Shown in pieces: positions 1 to 13,100 of a stretch of DNA of 64,000 nt. The number at the start of each line of letters is the position of its first letter. The stretch's first letter is position 1. The notes under the pieces were generated by a model. That model did no database searches. It was not told the origin of the DNA and saw only the letters and a list, made by a program, of their open reading frames with translations. The position numbers were made by a program, and so were the translations under genes. The DNA is from Notospermus geniculatus (Eukaryota; Nemertea; Pilidiophora; Heteronemertea; Lineidae). The DNA lies in the NCBI GenBank assembly GCA_002633025.1, contig NMRB01000278.1, positions 119,979 to 183,978 of the forward strand, written 5' to 3'.

Positions 1-231
1 TACATGGATTGAAATATGGTTTGGTGGAAGCGGTTTCCCCGAGCTTCAATAAATTTTTCAACAGCTTATAGTCACAAGTAGTCAAGAGCTGCCGTACGTG
101 GGTTATTTAAATACGAATATAACTCGTCTTTTGTATTGTTGAAGGGTGTCCTCACTAAATTGCTCTCATTTCTACACCTTTCGAGATAGGTATCTCAAAA
201 ATTGTTTTTGCACCGGATACCTTTCATCAGC

Positions 232-931
232 ACGGAGGGCTGTACAGAGGGAGTTTTCAATTAAATGATATCGCAAAAAAATCATTTTTGCACCATTTTT
301 GGGGACTAATTATCCAATTAAAGCTAGCACAGGATGAATTTTGGGAAAATCCCTCTGTGCAGCCCTCACGGTAACTTTGATACACCATGGCTGAGTTCGA
401 TTGTAACTTGACAACTTACTCGAGTTGAAAATCTGCCACCGGTTATGAAGTCAAAAAACCAAAATGCGCATGCCTACCGGGTTCCGAATCGAATTCCAAA
501 ATTAGCTGAATCGTTGTTGCTGTCAGTTCAGTACGTGTATTTCCAGTGTGGCCGTTCATATCAATTTTTAGCGGGTGTTTTACATTGACAAAAATCAGCT
601 CATTACCAACTTTCGCTGTCATTTTCGTTCGGCTGGCCGCAGCTAGGGGTGCTCGCATTCAAGATTGCTGCTCCCACGAAAGCCTCATTCCTAGGCCTGT
701 CAGATTTGAATGGAATGTTGTCGTAAAGATTATGATCAATATCGGTTACAACGTGCATAATCAACCATGACATGTGGGTAGGCCGAAGTGATCAGTGGGA
801 CATCAAATTGTACCCGCTATTCCCTTTTATGACCTTACGCAACACCAACACACCACTGATCACTGATACTGATACTGATCACTGATTGATCATAATCTTT
901 ACCACAGCATTCCATTCAAATCTGACAGCCC
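232..931. repeat. Two small foldback repeats at the left edge
   Basis: 232-370 has ends CGGAGGGCTGTACAGAGGGA and a near inverse; 693-931 has ends GCCTGTCAGATTTGAATGGA and inverse. Both look like MITEs. Nothing coding is supported in 1-962. Confidence 0.6.
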
Positions 932-962
932 TGGATGTGCTGTTCTGTTCTCCCCCCCCCCC

Positions 963-1023
963 NNNNNNNNNNNNNNNNNNNNNNNNNNNNNNNNNNNNNN
1001 NNNNNNNNNNNNNNNNNNNNNNN
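963..1023. other. Assembly gap of 61 N
   Basis: Bounded by a C run and a CA microsatellite, which probably caused the gap. The following 1024-1760 shows no gene; it resembles in part 54560-54720. Confidence 0.99.
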
Positions 1024-1762
1024 CACACACACACACTTAAATAGGGGCCCAGAAATGAAGAAAATCACACATTTTATGCAAATATTTCAGCAAAACCAGT
1101 ATGTTTAGCAATTTTTTGATGAATGATGAATAATACCATTACTCTCCCAGCACAACAAACATTAGGGAATAATTTCACTGTTTTCATGCTGACTTCGGAC
1201 ATTTTGAAAATGCTCTTTGTTTTCCTAATTAATGAAGCTGATGTCGCATTTTTCTTTCATGATTATGTAGTTCACATTATAAAATATTATACCTGAAGTT
1301 ATCATGAAAATCAAACAATTGCAACATAATGAAAAATTAGTTGGGAAAATGGTTCCGAAAGTGAGCAGCACCTTTGGTTGAATGGACCATATTTCAACTA
1401 AAAAATGGAAGTGGATGGATGTTTTGGAAAAGAATACTTTTCCATAGGATTCTATTGACCAACACCTCTAGTTTAACAAGCCAGGTGAAATAGAACAATT
1501 TCGTCTCATACTTTTTGTCAAATTGCATTAGAAAATCATGTATTTCAGCATTCTTCATATTTCTAAAGGCTTCATTATAACACTGGACTACTCATTTTCA
1601 ACAGCAAAAAGGAAGCGTATGAACTATTTCCTTTTGGTTTAAAGTTGATATGTCTGTCTTTGTGGACACCTGAAGATGCCATATCCAGGTGAAATATTTC
1701 ATTTCCGTTACCTATGTAACCATAGGAAGGGTTTTTCCTTAGCCGCCTGTACATTGACTGTA

Positions 1763-2791
1763 CACCCTTAGTCAAAAATAAATGCCCAGCGAATTTTTCG
1801 GCATATCTCACTGAATATTTTTCATAGCCACGTTTTCTTTTCATACGCATAATCTAGGGCCACTAGGACACCTTTTAAGACCATAAAACTTGAAATCACT
1901 ACACAACTGTGTTTTTGGCAAAAATTTGAAATTTGGCCAAAATGTCATGTTTTTTACTACGCACTTGTTCGGGTTGAAACTGGCACTGTTTTGAAGCCAG
2001 TTTGTTTCTGGACAATTCAATTTTTAAAAATTCAAAATTGAGCAACTTTGTGACGATTTATGATGATTTTTCTGTGGAATAAAATCCCCGCTATTCCAGT
2101 TGACTCCAAGCCACATTTTATCAATACCCCGATCACGTGCCCTAATTCAGTAAGTCCATTGAAGGCCTATTCAAACCGAGCTATTCAAACATTTATGTTG
2201 ATCCCAATAACAGGTTACGCAGGTGTTTATGACTGTCACAAGGCCTGCATAAATGAGAGTTGACCACGATTACACAATGCAACTTACACCGGTATGACAG
2301 TCAACAAGTTGGCCTATTGTGAGAGACACGATTCATGATTTCCAAAGGGACCTATTACTCCATGTCAGTCTCTCCGTTTGTGTTTGAGAGGCTAATGAAT
2401 ATTCACCACTGGGTAATGCTAAAACCCTGTGCCTTGAGTGCCTGGAACGAATGGCAAGAACTGGGAAAACCTTTTTACAAAATCATCTGTAACTTTGCTT
2501 TAAATGAGAATTTTAGCATTCCGAAAATTTTCATGTGTCAAGAAACAGATGATTCGGATTGAAACAGCGCCAGTTTCAATCCGAACAAGTGAGTATTAAA
2601 AACATATGATATTTTGGCCAAATTTCAAACTTTTGCCAAAAACACAGTTGTGTAATGATTTCAAGTTTTGTGGTCTTAAAAGGTGTCCCAGTGGCCCTAG
2701 ATTATGCGTATAAAAAGAAAACGTGGCTATGAAAAATATTCATTGAGATATGCCGGAAAATTAGCTGGGCATTTATTTGTGACTAAGGGTG
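1763..2791. mobile_element. Mariner-like non-autonomous element, TA target
   Basis: 1,029 bp flanked by TA (1761-1762, 2792-2793), with ends CACCCTTAGTCAAAAATAAA and TIRs of about 215 bp (1763-1978 and about 2578-2791). The interior has no transposase I recognise. The ends are shared with the 32053-40088 element. A related right end occurs at about 54840-54988, together with internal sequence resembling 1080-1260. Confidence 0.75.
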
Positions 2792-3558
2792 TACATACGC
2801 TGGGCATGGCCGTTGTGTCATGGCCGCGCCTGCGCACTGTCGATGGTAGCGAAAGTTGGTAATGGTAATCAGCTGATAGGGTAAATGAAATGATGTTTCT
2901 TTGATGAAAATAATGACTATTCACCAGTAACGATGAATTTGTAGAGCAACAACCCCTGTTGCCATGGTTGCAGTGTTTATGCCTGGGCCCGAGTACCCGA
3001 AAATGATCAGGCCATCATCATCGCCATTTACTGCATGGTTGTTCCCCCAAACCGAGGGCAAAGTGCTCCTGTTTCTGTCCCCATATAGTTTTTCGCTACC
3101 CTCCACTGTTCGCGGGTTGGTCGGGCCGGGTAGATTCGACGCCATCTTTGTTGCACAGTCAGGCAACTTGGGTAGATTTTGCAATTCGATTGTAACTCGG
3201 GTCGCGCGAGTGCAACTCGAATTACAATCGAAGTCAGCCCATGTGTCCAAAGGCTGGCCTCTCAAACCTAATAGGCTGCAAGTGGCGTCAAGAATAGTGG
3301 AAAATATAGGGGTAGTAATTAACCTTCATTAATTAGTGAAACTGCACTTAATATCATTCGTTGTCTTTTACATGAATCGACAGATAAAAGGTAGATTCAT
3401 CATAGAAAGGCAAAAATAGGCCTACCACGATGTTTCCCAATGCCCTCGATTTATGCAACATTGATTTCCATGATCCGAATATTTTCGCTTACGTATCGGA
3501 GACTTTAATTCCAGTAAACTGCTCGAATGGCATTTTTAGAAACGTTTCAAATTAACTA

Positions 3559-3757
3559 ATCCATTTTTGCTACTCTAGAATTTATTTATCACGCCGTTTC
3601 TACCAGTGTTCCCTGGTCGTTGTCAAGTGCACAACTGAATCACACTGAATCAACAAGAACCTCAGTGTGATTCAGCTGTACACTTGACAACGACCAGGGA
3701 ACACTAGTAGAAACGTCGTATTAGATAAATTCTAGAACGAGTAGCCAAAAATTGGAT
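3559..3757. repeat. Foldback MITE, 199 bp
   Basis: Nearly perfect inverted halves (GTGTTCCCTGGTCGTTGTCA and inverse) with a central loop of about 20 bp. It is followed by a short direct repeat of TTTCTTTCAGGAATTGCATG (3788-3876). Confidence 0.8.
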
Positions 3758-4090
3758 TGAGTTATTAACTTCAGTAATTACATATTTAACATTTCTTTCA
3801 GGAATTGCATGCAACATTTCTTTCAGGAATTGCATTTCTTTCAAGAGTGCATGCAATTCTTTCAGGAATTGCATGCCGTATTCACGTATTTTCAATGGGG
3901 ATCCTAGCTACGATAGAGGGCTGCACATCCTTTACCAGGTCCTATAAAATGGACGCCTTTTGTGTGGGAAATTGATCAGGACCTGCATGTCTCATTCATT
4001 TCAATAGTTTTAACCAGGAGTGACACTTATCGAGGCTGTGGGTTATAGTCCTCGTTGTCACAGAATATGAAAGGTAACACTGGGACCTAC

Positions 4091-4147
4091 CGATTCTTTC
4101 CACGAAAGTGCAGGTGGTCATTTGCCTTCAACAGGGCTTCCGTGATC
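4091..4147 (-). CDS. SAMHD1: SAMHD1-like exon 11: [12 protein letters not shown]
   Basis: 57 bases (1 + 18 codons + 2) between acceptor atctacag and donor gtaggt. With the split Met it reads [19 protein letters not shown], matching human [21 protein letters not shown]. It ends with CG, opening an Arg codon that the next exon must finish. That next exon (human YRISTAIDDMEAYTKLTD) was not found in 1-4090 and presumably lies off the window. Confidence 0.86.
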
Positions 4148-7100
4148 CTGTAGATAAAAAATACTGAGTGGTTAAGACGAAGAATGTTCACATATCTAAA
4201 ACAATAAGCACAATAAACGCCCGCTGAACCTGCTGTAAACTCTTACCGCAGTTTCAAACCAGTATCCACTACGTTGCCCGCGCTCTGAAACTGCTTCAGT
4301 TGATGCGATCCTCAAAGTATTACTAATAGACGGCGTTAGTTGTCCAATTCGGGGGAATCCCGCTGGGAATATGCCGCGAGTATGTATATACAGTGTACAT
4401 TTTGTACAAATACGTATAAAGTCGTCTCCGAATTTTGCAAATTTTCGAGCCCAACCGGGGTCTTCCTCAGGCACTTTCTAGTAGAGATCCAAGAAGTAAA
4501 TGAGGTGGATTCCAATGCTGAAGTATTAATACAGAAACACCGAAAATACAAGAAGGTGTGAAAAGTTTAGGTTAGCTGAAGGAGTTGATACAAACGCTGA
4601 AAAAACAAGAAAGTGTGAAAAGTTTAGGTTTGACTGACAGAAGGAGTTGAGTAGAAACAAGGACCCATTGTTGGGTGCTGGAACTGATTACAAAGTGAAG
4701 TTTATACAGGGAGAGTCTGTGATTAGTATAGATAGAATGAAGATAATAGAGGCAAAGAAACTGCCACCTATACACTACAATAACCAGAGTATGACATCAG
4801 AAAAAGATTAATAGGGATAAGGAAAAGTGGGGTAAAAGACTAAGTGAGCGGCTTCTGCAACTCACTGGCCAAAGAAAACAATAGGGAATGGGCAATAGGA
4901 GAACTAGACCTAAAACCAGAATTAGAAGCCACATGAACCTAACCTGGGGGGGGGGGGGGANGAAGCCACATGAACCTAACCTGGGGGGGGGGATAGGTAC
5001 GCCTAATAAGGGGGGAAAGAGAAGAGAATTCAATGCCAAACGGAAGGGACCTAATAGTCCGGCCGAAGGGTAAAAAAACAGCAAAATTGTGCAAATCGGT
5101 ATAAAAGCACCAAATTTGGAACATAGATACTTTGATACATGCAGATCAATTTCAGGACGGGTGACACGTGGAAAGTGCCCCCTGGCGGCCACAACGTTGA
5201 ATTTCAAAATGGCCGCCAGCCCTTGGAGGGGTTTTTCTTTTATTACTCAAGTTCTAATGCACATAAGAAGATAATTTAAACGCCTAGCCCTACGTTTTTG
5301 GGTATGACCAATCAGGTGAGACCATCAATGATGACGTCACATGGCCGCCATATTGGATTCCAAGATGACCGCCCTCCAAACTACGAGTTTAGTTTTCTGT
5401 ATGGCCCATTTTCCCCAAGTTAGAATAATGGGGTGAAGCCCAAATTTATTTTGGAGACATTTTTTGGTCCATTTTTTAATAATTGGATGAGTGCCAGGAA
5501 AATGACGCCCCCTTGTGGCCGCCATCTTGAATCGGCCATTTTGGGCTATATAGTGGATATGGGTAAAACTAGGGACAAGCTTACTACCTATTAACCTACC
5601 AGGTAAACATTACCTCCAATAATAAGGAAGGCGCCTGAGAATACCCACGGATAGGTAATATTGTCCCGGCGCTTTTGAGCAAATATTACCCTTTTCTGTG
5701 GTAAAATCGAAATTGCCGATAGCATTGGTAAAATTTACCCGCGGGGACTATTCCATTTTTTACAGTGTGGGTCCTTGTTTCTCCTCAACTCCTTCAGTCA
5801 AACCTAAACTTTTCACTCTTTCTCGTTTTTACAGCGTTTTTGTACCAACTCCTTCAGTCAACCTAAACTTTTCACACCTGCTTGTTTTTTCAGTGTTTCT
5901 GTATTAATACTTCAGATCCATAATATTGGAATCCACCACATCTACTTCTGGGACGTTTACTCACAAGTGCCCGAGGGAGAAAATTTGCGAAATTCGGAAT
6001 TTGCGAAATTCGTGTGTCGTTCCTTGAGCTCTATGTTGGATACATTTTGTATACGTATCTTGGCCAATTAGAAAGTGTGTTACGGCGGTGTGTCGGTTAA
6101 ACCTATGGTGATGGCTTGGGTTTGGATCCCTCGTCAAACAGCGGATCCTATTGATGACCCTTCACTTTTGGCGCCAATCATGCTAGTGTTTAGTGTAAAC
6201 TAGCTCTTTCCCGCACTTGCCCTTGCCATTTTGGCGAGGCAGTGCACAGGGTCTGTCTCATCAAAGAACGTTAGGGACGGACAGGAACCTAAATCAACAT
6301 TTGCATTCCATGTTCTGAAATGGAGGCCGGCCATATAACAATGATCTTTGCACTGAATAATTGAATTCAATGGCAGTATTACGATAAGTTAGACGCCTAT
6401 TGGAAATGGTCAATAAAGATCATTCCTTTGTCCGAAATTGAACTGATTATTTGATAACTATAGGGCCGTTTACACGACCAAGCCGATCCGATTCAATCCA
6501 ATCGACCCGCATTCTGGACCGGATGTGTTCCAAGTGTTTGGGTAGCGTTTATATACGCATGTTAATCTGGTCACATTCCGACTTCAACTTACCCTTGTGG
6601 AACTCTCCACAGTGAGCGCGGTCAGTGGAGGAAGAAAAACCATATCGATGCGCATGCGCGCGGGTGAATGAATCCGGATTCAGGTCTCATTTGCGTTTAG
6701 ACGATAATTTTAGTCTGGTCGTATGTGGTTCAATGCGGCCGAATGTGGATTCGGGACCAGCAAAATCGGTGGTTCATTTTAAATCCACATTGGACCACAT
6801 TGGGTAGCGTTTACACGCAACAGTTTTGAACCACAATCGGATTCGATCGGATCGTATGTGGATTTTTGCCTGTCGTCTAAACGGCCCTATTGCTTGGTTT
6901 GTCTTGGCGAACAGTAGACGTGTAAGGAAATGATCATGGCCTCACGCTACTTTCACCATGGAGACAATTAGGGCCGTATGCTCGGGTCGGACTTCAGCCA
7001 CACTTTCATTGGCTTTCATTGAAGTCTGACTTTTCTTGATGCATCAAGCAAAGAGAAAGTCTAACTATACTAACTATACTTTAGGCTAAAGTCTGACCCG

Positions 7101-10100
7101 TGCATAGGCCTACGGCCCTTAGGATGCGCTTGTTCTCTGCTCCGCCGCACATAGGCCTACCACCGCCACCAATGCTGCTTACACCAGCATTTCAGAATTT
7201 AGAAGTGCGTCCTCCGCCTCCGTTGCCTCCACGACTTGATTCTCACCAATCAACCAAATGGTCCATACGGCGGTACCCATCCCGTAGAAGGGTCATCTCC
7301 TCCACGCCAACAATCACCCTATCACCCATTCTTCGACAATCAGTTCACCTCGACAACTTTTTACTGTCACTCAGCCACAGACAAACAATGGACCGGTTTC
7401 TTTGGCCTAATAACTGCTCAGGTAATACAAAGACACTCAATTTGGTCAATACCAGGGCCCATATTCACAAAACCGTGCTAGGCTTAGTTGGTTACTAAAA
7501 ATCGCCCAGTTTGTACAGACCAATGTGCACCACTAGCAACCAACTAAGCTGGCAAGGTTTCATGAATATAGACCCAGGCGTTCATCAATCACTGACCGCT
7601 CGTTTATAACTAGGCCTATTCGGTATCATCGTTTTCCCTTCATTGACAGTCAACCAACGCACTCTGCCAAAAAAGCTATTGTATAGGTTGGCGTTCCTAA
7701 TGTGCCTTGGTGACCACCAATCAGAAGGAGGATCTTACATTTGTATTCATCACAGCAGCGCAGCCCTGGCGATAAATGCTCGTGTAACCAATAGCATCAA
7801 AGGTAACAAACCTGAATTAGGTAATTCTTAGGTTCCCGTCCGTCCCTAACGTTCTGTTGTGAGACAGATCTACATAGACGGTAAATCTCATTGTGGTAGG
7901 GTTTTTAAAGTTAAATTGACCGGGACTGTATGACGAGTCGAGAAGCGACTTACCCACGTTCACCATAAATGTGACCATGTATGAGAAAACCCAGTCAAAG
8001 CCGCTGAACACCACATGGTTTATAGGTTACGTTGAGAGTGTCATCACAATAAAAATGAAATGGTCCATGGACCATGTGCTCACCCGTTTGGACATAATAG
8101 TGTAATGACAGAGAGAGGCATATCAGTTATATGAGCAATCTGGGTAAGTTATTCCCAAGTTGTAGGACTTCCATGATTTTCAGTTTATGCCACCTGGCGG
8201 CCATATCGGATGTCCAATTGGGCCAAAACAAACTTCACATGCACATAAAGGGAGCCACATAGCACATTTGAGTGCTCTGGGTCAAGTCGTTCCTGAGTTA
8301 TAGAACATTTGATGATTTTCGGGTTACGCCACCTGGCGGCCATATTGGAAGTTTAATCAGGCCGAAATTGACGTGCTTGTAAAGGTCATCAGGAAGGAGG
8401 TAAATATCAAGTTTGATTGCTCTGGGTCACGTCATTCCTGAGTTATAGCACATTTGATGATTTTCGGGTTACGCCACCTGGCGGCCATATTGGAACCTCA
8501 ATCAGGCCAAAATTTGACGTGCTTGAAAAGGTCATCTAGAAGGAGATACATATCAAGTTTGAGCACTCTGGATCAAGCCATTCCTGAGTTATAGCACTTA
8601 GAAGATTTTCAGGTTACGCCACCTGGCGGCCATATTGGATGTCCGATCGGGCGGAAACTCGACACTTTTGAACGTACCCCTCTAATACATGTTTATGCAA
8701 GATATGAAGATGCTCGGTGAAATAATGAAGAACTGTGGCAGGTTCGTTACTTTTGTCGAACTTTGACCTCTGTGACCTTGAAAAGTACGTCATATCAAAA
8801 ACCCGTTATATATGTTATGTATCCTAATATGAATCACCTATGATAAAAATTTGGAGATGATCAAGTCATTAGTTCAGGAGTTAGTGCATTTTTTGTGTTT
8901 TTGGTTTGGGCCACCTGGAGGCCAAGCCAAGAATCGAATCGGACCGAAACTTGATGTCATAGGTCATCTGACCTAGGGGTATATATGTACCAAGTTTCAG
9001 ATCAATAGCTCCAGCGGTTACAAAACGTGCCCTGCTAACGGACGACGGACGCTGCACCATTGTAAGAGCTCACGGGTGAGCTAAAAAACACCTGTCTGTT
9101 GGTGGCAAACAAAGCCTTATCGATGGTGCAACAAAGATCAGGTACGGTAAAGGCCTATGCCACTCCCCAGCGACTTCGGCCGGGTTTTCTCAGAGACGGT
9201 CACATATGTATTATACCTCCATGCTTGATGCCAGTGAAAACTACCCTGCCGCAAGGATACACTCTGCCCATTCCATCACACAAAGTGGTGTGATAGAGCG
9301 TGGGCCTTGCCCGTTGGTACGGGTTGCTGCATGTTGATGTAATCGATAATGATCAAAAGGCACTACTTTCAGTGTCCGATCTGTGTCTGGCCTTCCCATT
9401 ATTTCGAACGCTGGTATTCTCCATGGTCATGATGGTACATGTACAGTACATTGGTCAACATACTCACATAATTTCTATTCCCTGTACAGTTTTGTGTTTG
9501 CATGCCGAGCGATGGAGCAGCAGCCGTGTTTGGAACATGTTGTAGAGACTCTGGGCTTCCTGGAAACGTAAGAATAACCCTGCATGTTAATGTGGTCACA
9601 TTCCGACTTCAAATTACCCTTGAGGAACTCTCCACAGCGAGTGCGGTCAGTGGATGCGGTCGAATATGGATTCGGGACCAGCCAAATCGATGGTCCGTTT
9701 TAAATCCACATTGGACCGCACTGGGTAGCGTTTACACGAAAGAGTTTTGGACCACAATCGGATTCGATTTGATCGCATGTTGATATTCGTCTGTCGTCTA
9801 AACGCCTCTTATGTCTTTCACCTTTGAAACCTGTTATTATTTCATACCCAATAACTGTCTACAGGTGGTGTAAATTCACTGACAAGTGACTTCGCAAATT
9901 CTTGTTTGTAGTTCAACGTAATTTACCTTCTTCCTGGCACAAATATGGTAGTCCTCGCCAACTTTGATTACTCTTGTCAACTTAATGAAACGGCTGTGAT
10001 CAAAACCATTCCTTATACCAAGATAGCAGCAGTCGCGGGAAAGGTAGTCCCACTTGTCAACGTCAATGCCATTTTTTTTGTTCGCAACAATCTGGAAAAA

Positions 10101-13100
10101 CAACAGGGGTGTTTGACATCTCTCGAAAGGAGGCCAGGAAAAGCCTGCTTGGAACATACAAAATACACCATTCCTTCCACAGGAGGGGTTTTTACCTCTC
10201 TCCTCTTCATCCATTCACACAAACCCCTGCTAAAATAACACATTCAGTGAATCTGGTGCGGCTGTTCCATACTCCAGTTGCACTCCTCTATTGTCGTGGT
10301 TTTGGAACTTTCGTTGTTTTACCTTGTTTAGTCGCATTCGGAACTTCCGATGGCAACTGCTCGGCAATTTGCGTCACTCGCATTTACCCTCGGACACAAT
10401 TCCAAGGTAGCCATTTTGAACTCGCAACGACTGCAATGCGTTTCTGGGTTTTGTGATGCGGTTCGCCTCATCACACTAACAGCACTCTGCCTTGGACTTG
10501 TGTCCGAGGTGAAATGCGCCGCCCAGTGACAGATGAGCAGTTCGCCTCAGGTCGTTTTGAATGGTTTTATCGTATAAGTTTTATATCTACAGATCACTTA
10601 TGTCTTTTCAAAATTCTGAATATTATCACAGTGGTTCTTCGTGTATATAAATAAGATTCTTATTATTTTCGATTGTTTATACATGTAGTCATACGTAGGC
10701 CTATTTCGCATTCACACCCTAAAAATGCTGCTCTCTGATTGGGCAGTGGATTTCTGACTGCCTCATGCTTCGCTGGGAGATTCAATTTCAGCCGTGCTTT
10801 GTGTGCGAGTGTATGAAGAGGAACGAGACCAAAGCCCTGCTATTTGAGGATGAAAATACACAGAGGTCAGTGATGGGAACTAAATGTTGTACTACCTTAG
10901 CACTGGTTAAGAAATTGATTGCAGTATATCCTGTATGGTGTTAGCCAGTGGTCTGTTCATTCACTCCCAGTGAGCAATTGCACTCATTGACAAACCACGC
11001 TTACAAAAACATGTAATTCATTATCATCTGCATCAGTTTTCCCTCTTTGACTTTGAAACAAATCAATATGAGCTTAAATCCAACTTATAATGCCGTACAT
11101 CATAAAGGAAACCTTTAGATCTGTCTCTACCACTGTAGGGCCAGGTCTGAAAAAAATAGAGTGGGAATTTTATAACATTACTAAAAGAGCCTTCAGCAGC
11201 ATGGCCACATTACAGTCGAAAAAAGCATTCCGACATACATCTGTCGTTGAAGAGTCTTGGGCTACTGAAGAGAAAAAAGAAAGCAGTATCTAAATCCAAT
11301 GAGATATCGGAGATATGTTCAAAGAATGTGACCTCCTCCACCAAAAGTAGGCGCTTGTCGCAACAGAGTAAATGGCCGTACAGCACAATAGCTGAAATGT
11401 AGGCCTACTTTGGCGCGGGTTTACAATTGTAGTTGAGCTGATTGGGTCAATGTCGTCCTGGGTATACCTTATGTTTACCCGGGATCATCCTGGGTAATCC
11501 GTTTCTTTACCCAGGATCATCCTGGGTAAACATAAGGATCCTTAACTTTACCCAGCTTGGGAGTTCCCGCCGAATCGCGCTGATCGTTCTCCTGCGTTCG
11601 AGGATGGAATTTGGTAACGGAACGAAATGGCCGAAATGATCGAAACGGTCGAAAATTCGAAATGGTCGAAATAGGATGGAAGAATTAATATAAAAAATTC
11701 ACTTATTTTCATATTTTACACTTAATAAAAACCGGAATAAAATGGCCGAAATGATCCAAACGGCCGAAATGAAGTGTCCGAAATGATCATAACGGGCCGA
11801 AATGAAGTGTACGAAATGATCGAAACGGCCGAAATGAAGTGGCCGAAATGATCGAAATTCAAGTTAAGCCAGCCTTCACGTATATTTTCTTATTTACTTG
11901 TATACTGAGCTTCAAACATGCAGAGTATAAGTATGCTTCTTCCGATGAAAACGGGGCGGATGACCAAAATGTGGACAGACCGTGGTCCTGCACTGGAAGA
12001 ATTTTTTTTTTCAAAAACAATCCCTGGCGTTCAGCTGGTTAAGTACAAACCAACAGCCAAAACATTCTAAATCGCAGGCTCCATCGCGACAAATGTCATG
12101 AATGTTGTACGACACATTTAGGCCTAATTCGTGAGTGCTACGCGTGCGCAGTACCAATCATCGGATGCAGGTGAACGATCAGCGCGATTCGGCGGGATCT
12201 CCAAGCTGGGTAAAGTTAAGGATCCTTATGTTTACCCAGGATCGTCCTGAGTAAAGAAAAGGATTACTTAGGATGATCCTGGGTAAACATAACGTATACC
12301 CAAGACGACATTGACCCATTCAGCAGTAGTTGACAGCAGTGATAATTATTGAGTAAACTGATGACCAATGATGATCACTCGCGACAAGCGCCTGCTTTTG
12401 CTGCGACGGCTCACAAATGTGGAAAGAAATATTCCTTCCGGAATTTACCGTACCTGCACACCGATCATTTTTTCCACTAACATGACCTCTTCGTCCGACA
12501 TGACATACTCTTTGAACTTCTCCATGATACCGGTACCTTTGAACTTGTTCACGACTGCTTCGCACTCCTAAAGACATAAGGCATCATTCGTTATTACATG
12601 TAGTTATGTTTTTGCCTCGAAGCTGTAGTTTGAGGAGGTCTCATTTTTTGATAACCTAACAACTTGAACCTACTGGTGAAGATGGCGAATATAACTGGAC
12701 TCTCAAAAGCCCAAGCCCATCGGAACCTGTGTATATTCTTAACTTTAGGCCACCTTACCTGTTCTAATGTTCCACCAACCGCTTGTTCAACTACTGCAAT
12801 TTCGTCCGCCGAGATAGGCCTCCCAAATTTTGAGATGTCTTCAACGACACCGATGAACTTTTTCACAGCTTCGTTTTCTTGCTTAAAAAACATGGAGAGG
12901 TTGATTATGTTTGTGTTAACAAATAAACCAGAGGAATCGGAACCAGTGAGTGTTGGTTTAGGCCTAGGGCGACTTGGAGATATGAGTAGGCCTATTAGTA
13001 AGTCTGTGTATGGATTAGTTGTAGCGTCGATAACAGTGAGTTGACATAGAATGAGGTGGACACCCGAGCCATGGAGGGGTGTACAGTACAGGGCCGACCG

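Noticed and set aside
7100-7498. A proline-rich 132-codon frame and an overlapping one
   Set aside because: Low-complexity CCN-rich stretch, no family match; frame changes would be needed to join the parts. Not supported as a gene.
11090-11293. A short plus-strand frame that looked exon-like ([14 protein letters not shown])
   Set aside because: No splice sites or family; it is inside the intron between SAMHD1 exons 8 and 9. I also searched it, without success, for the missing WPYKGR exon.
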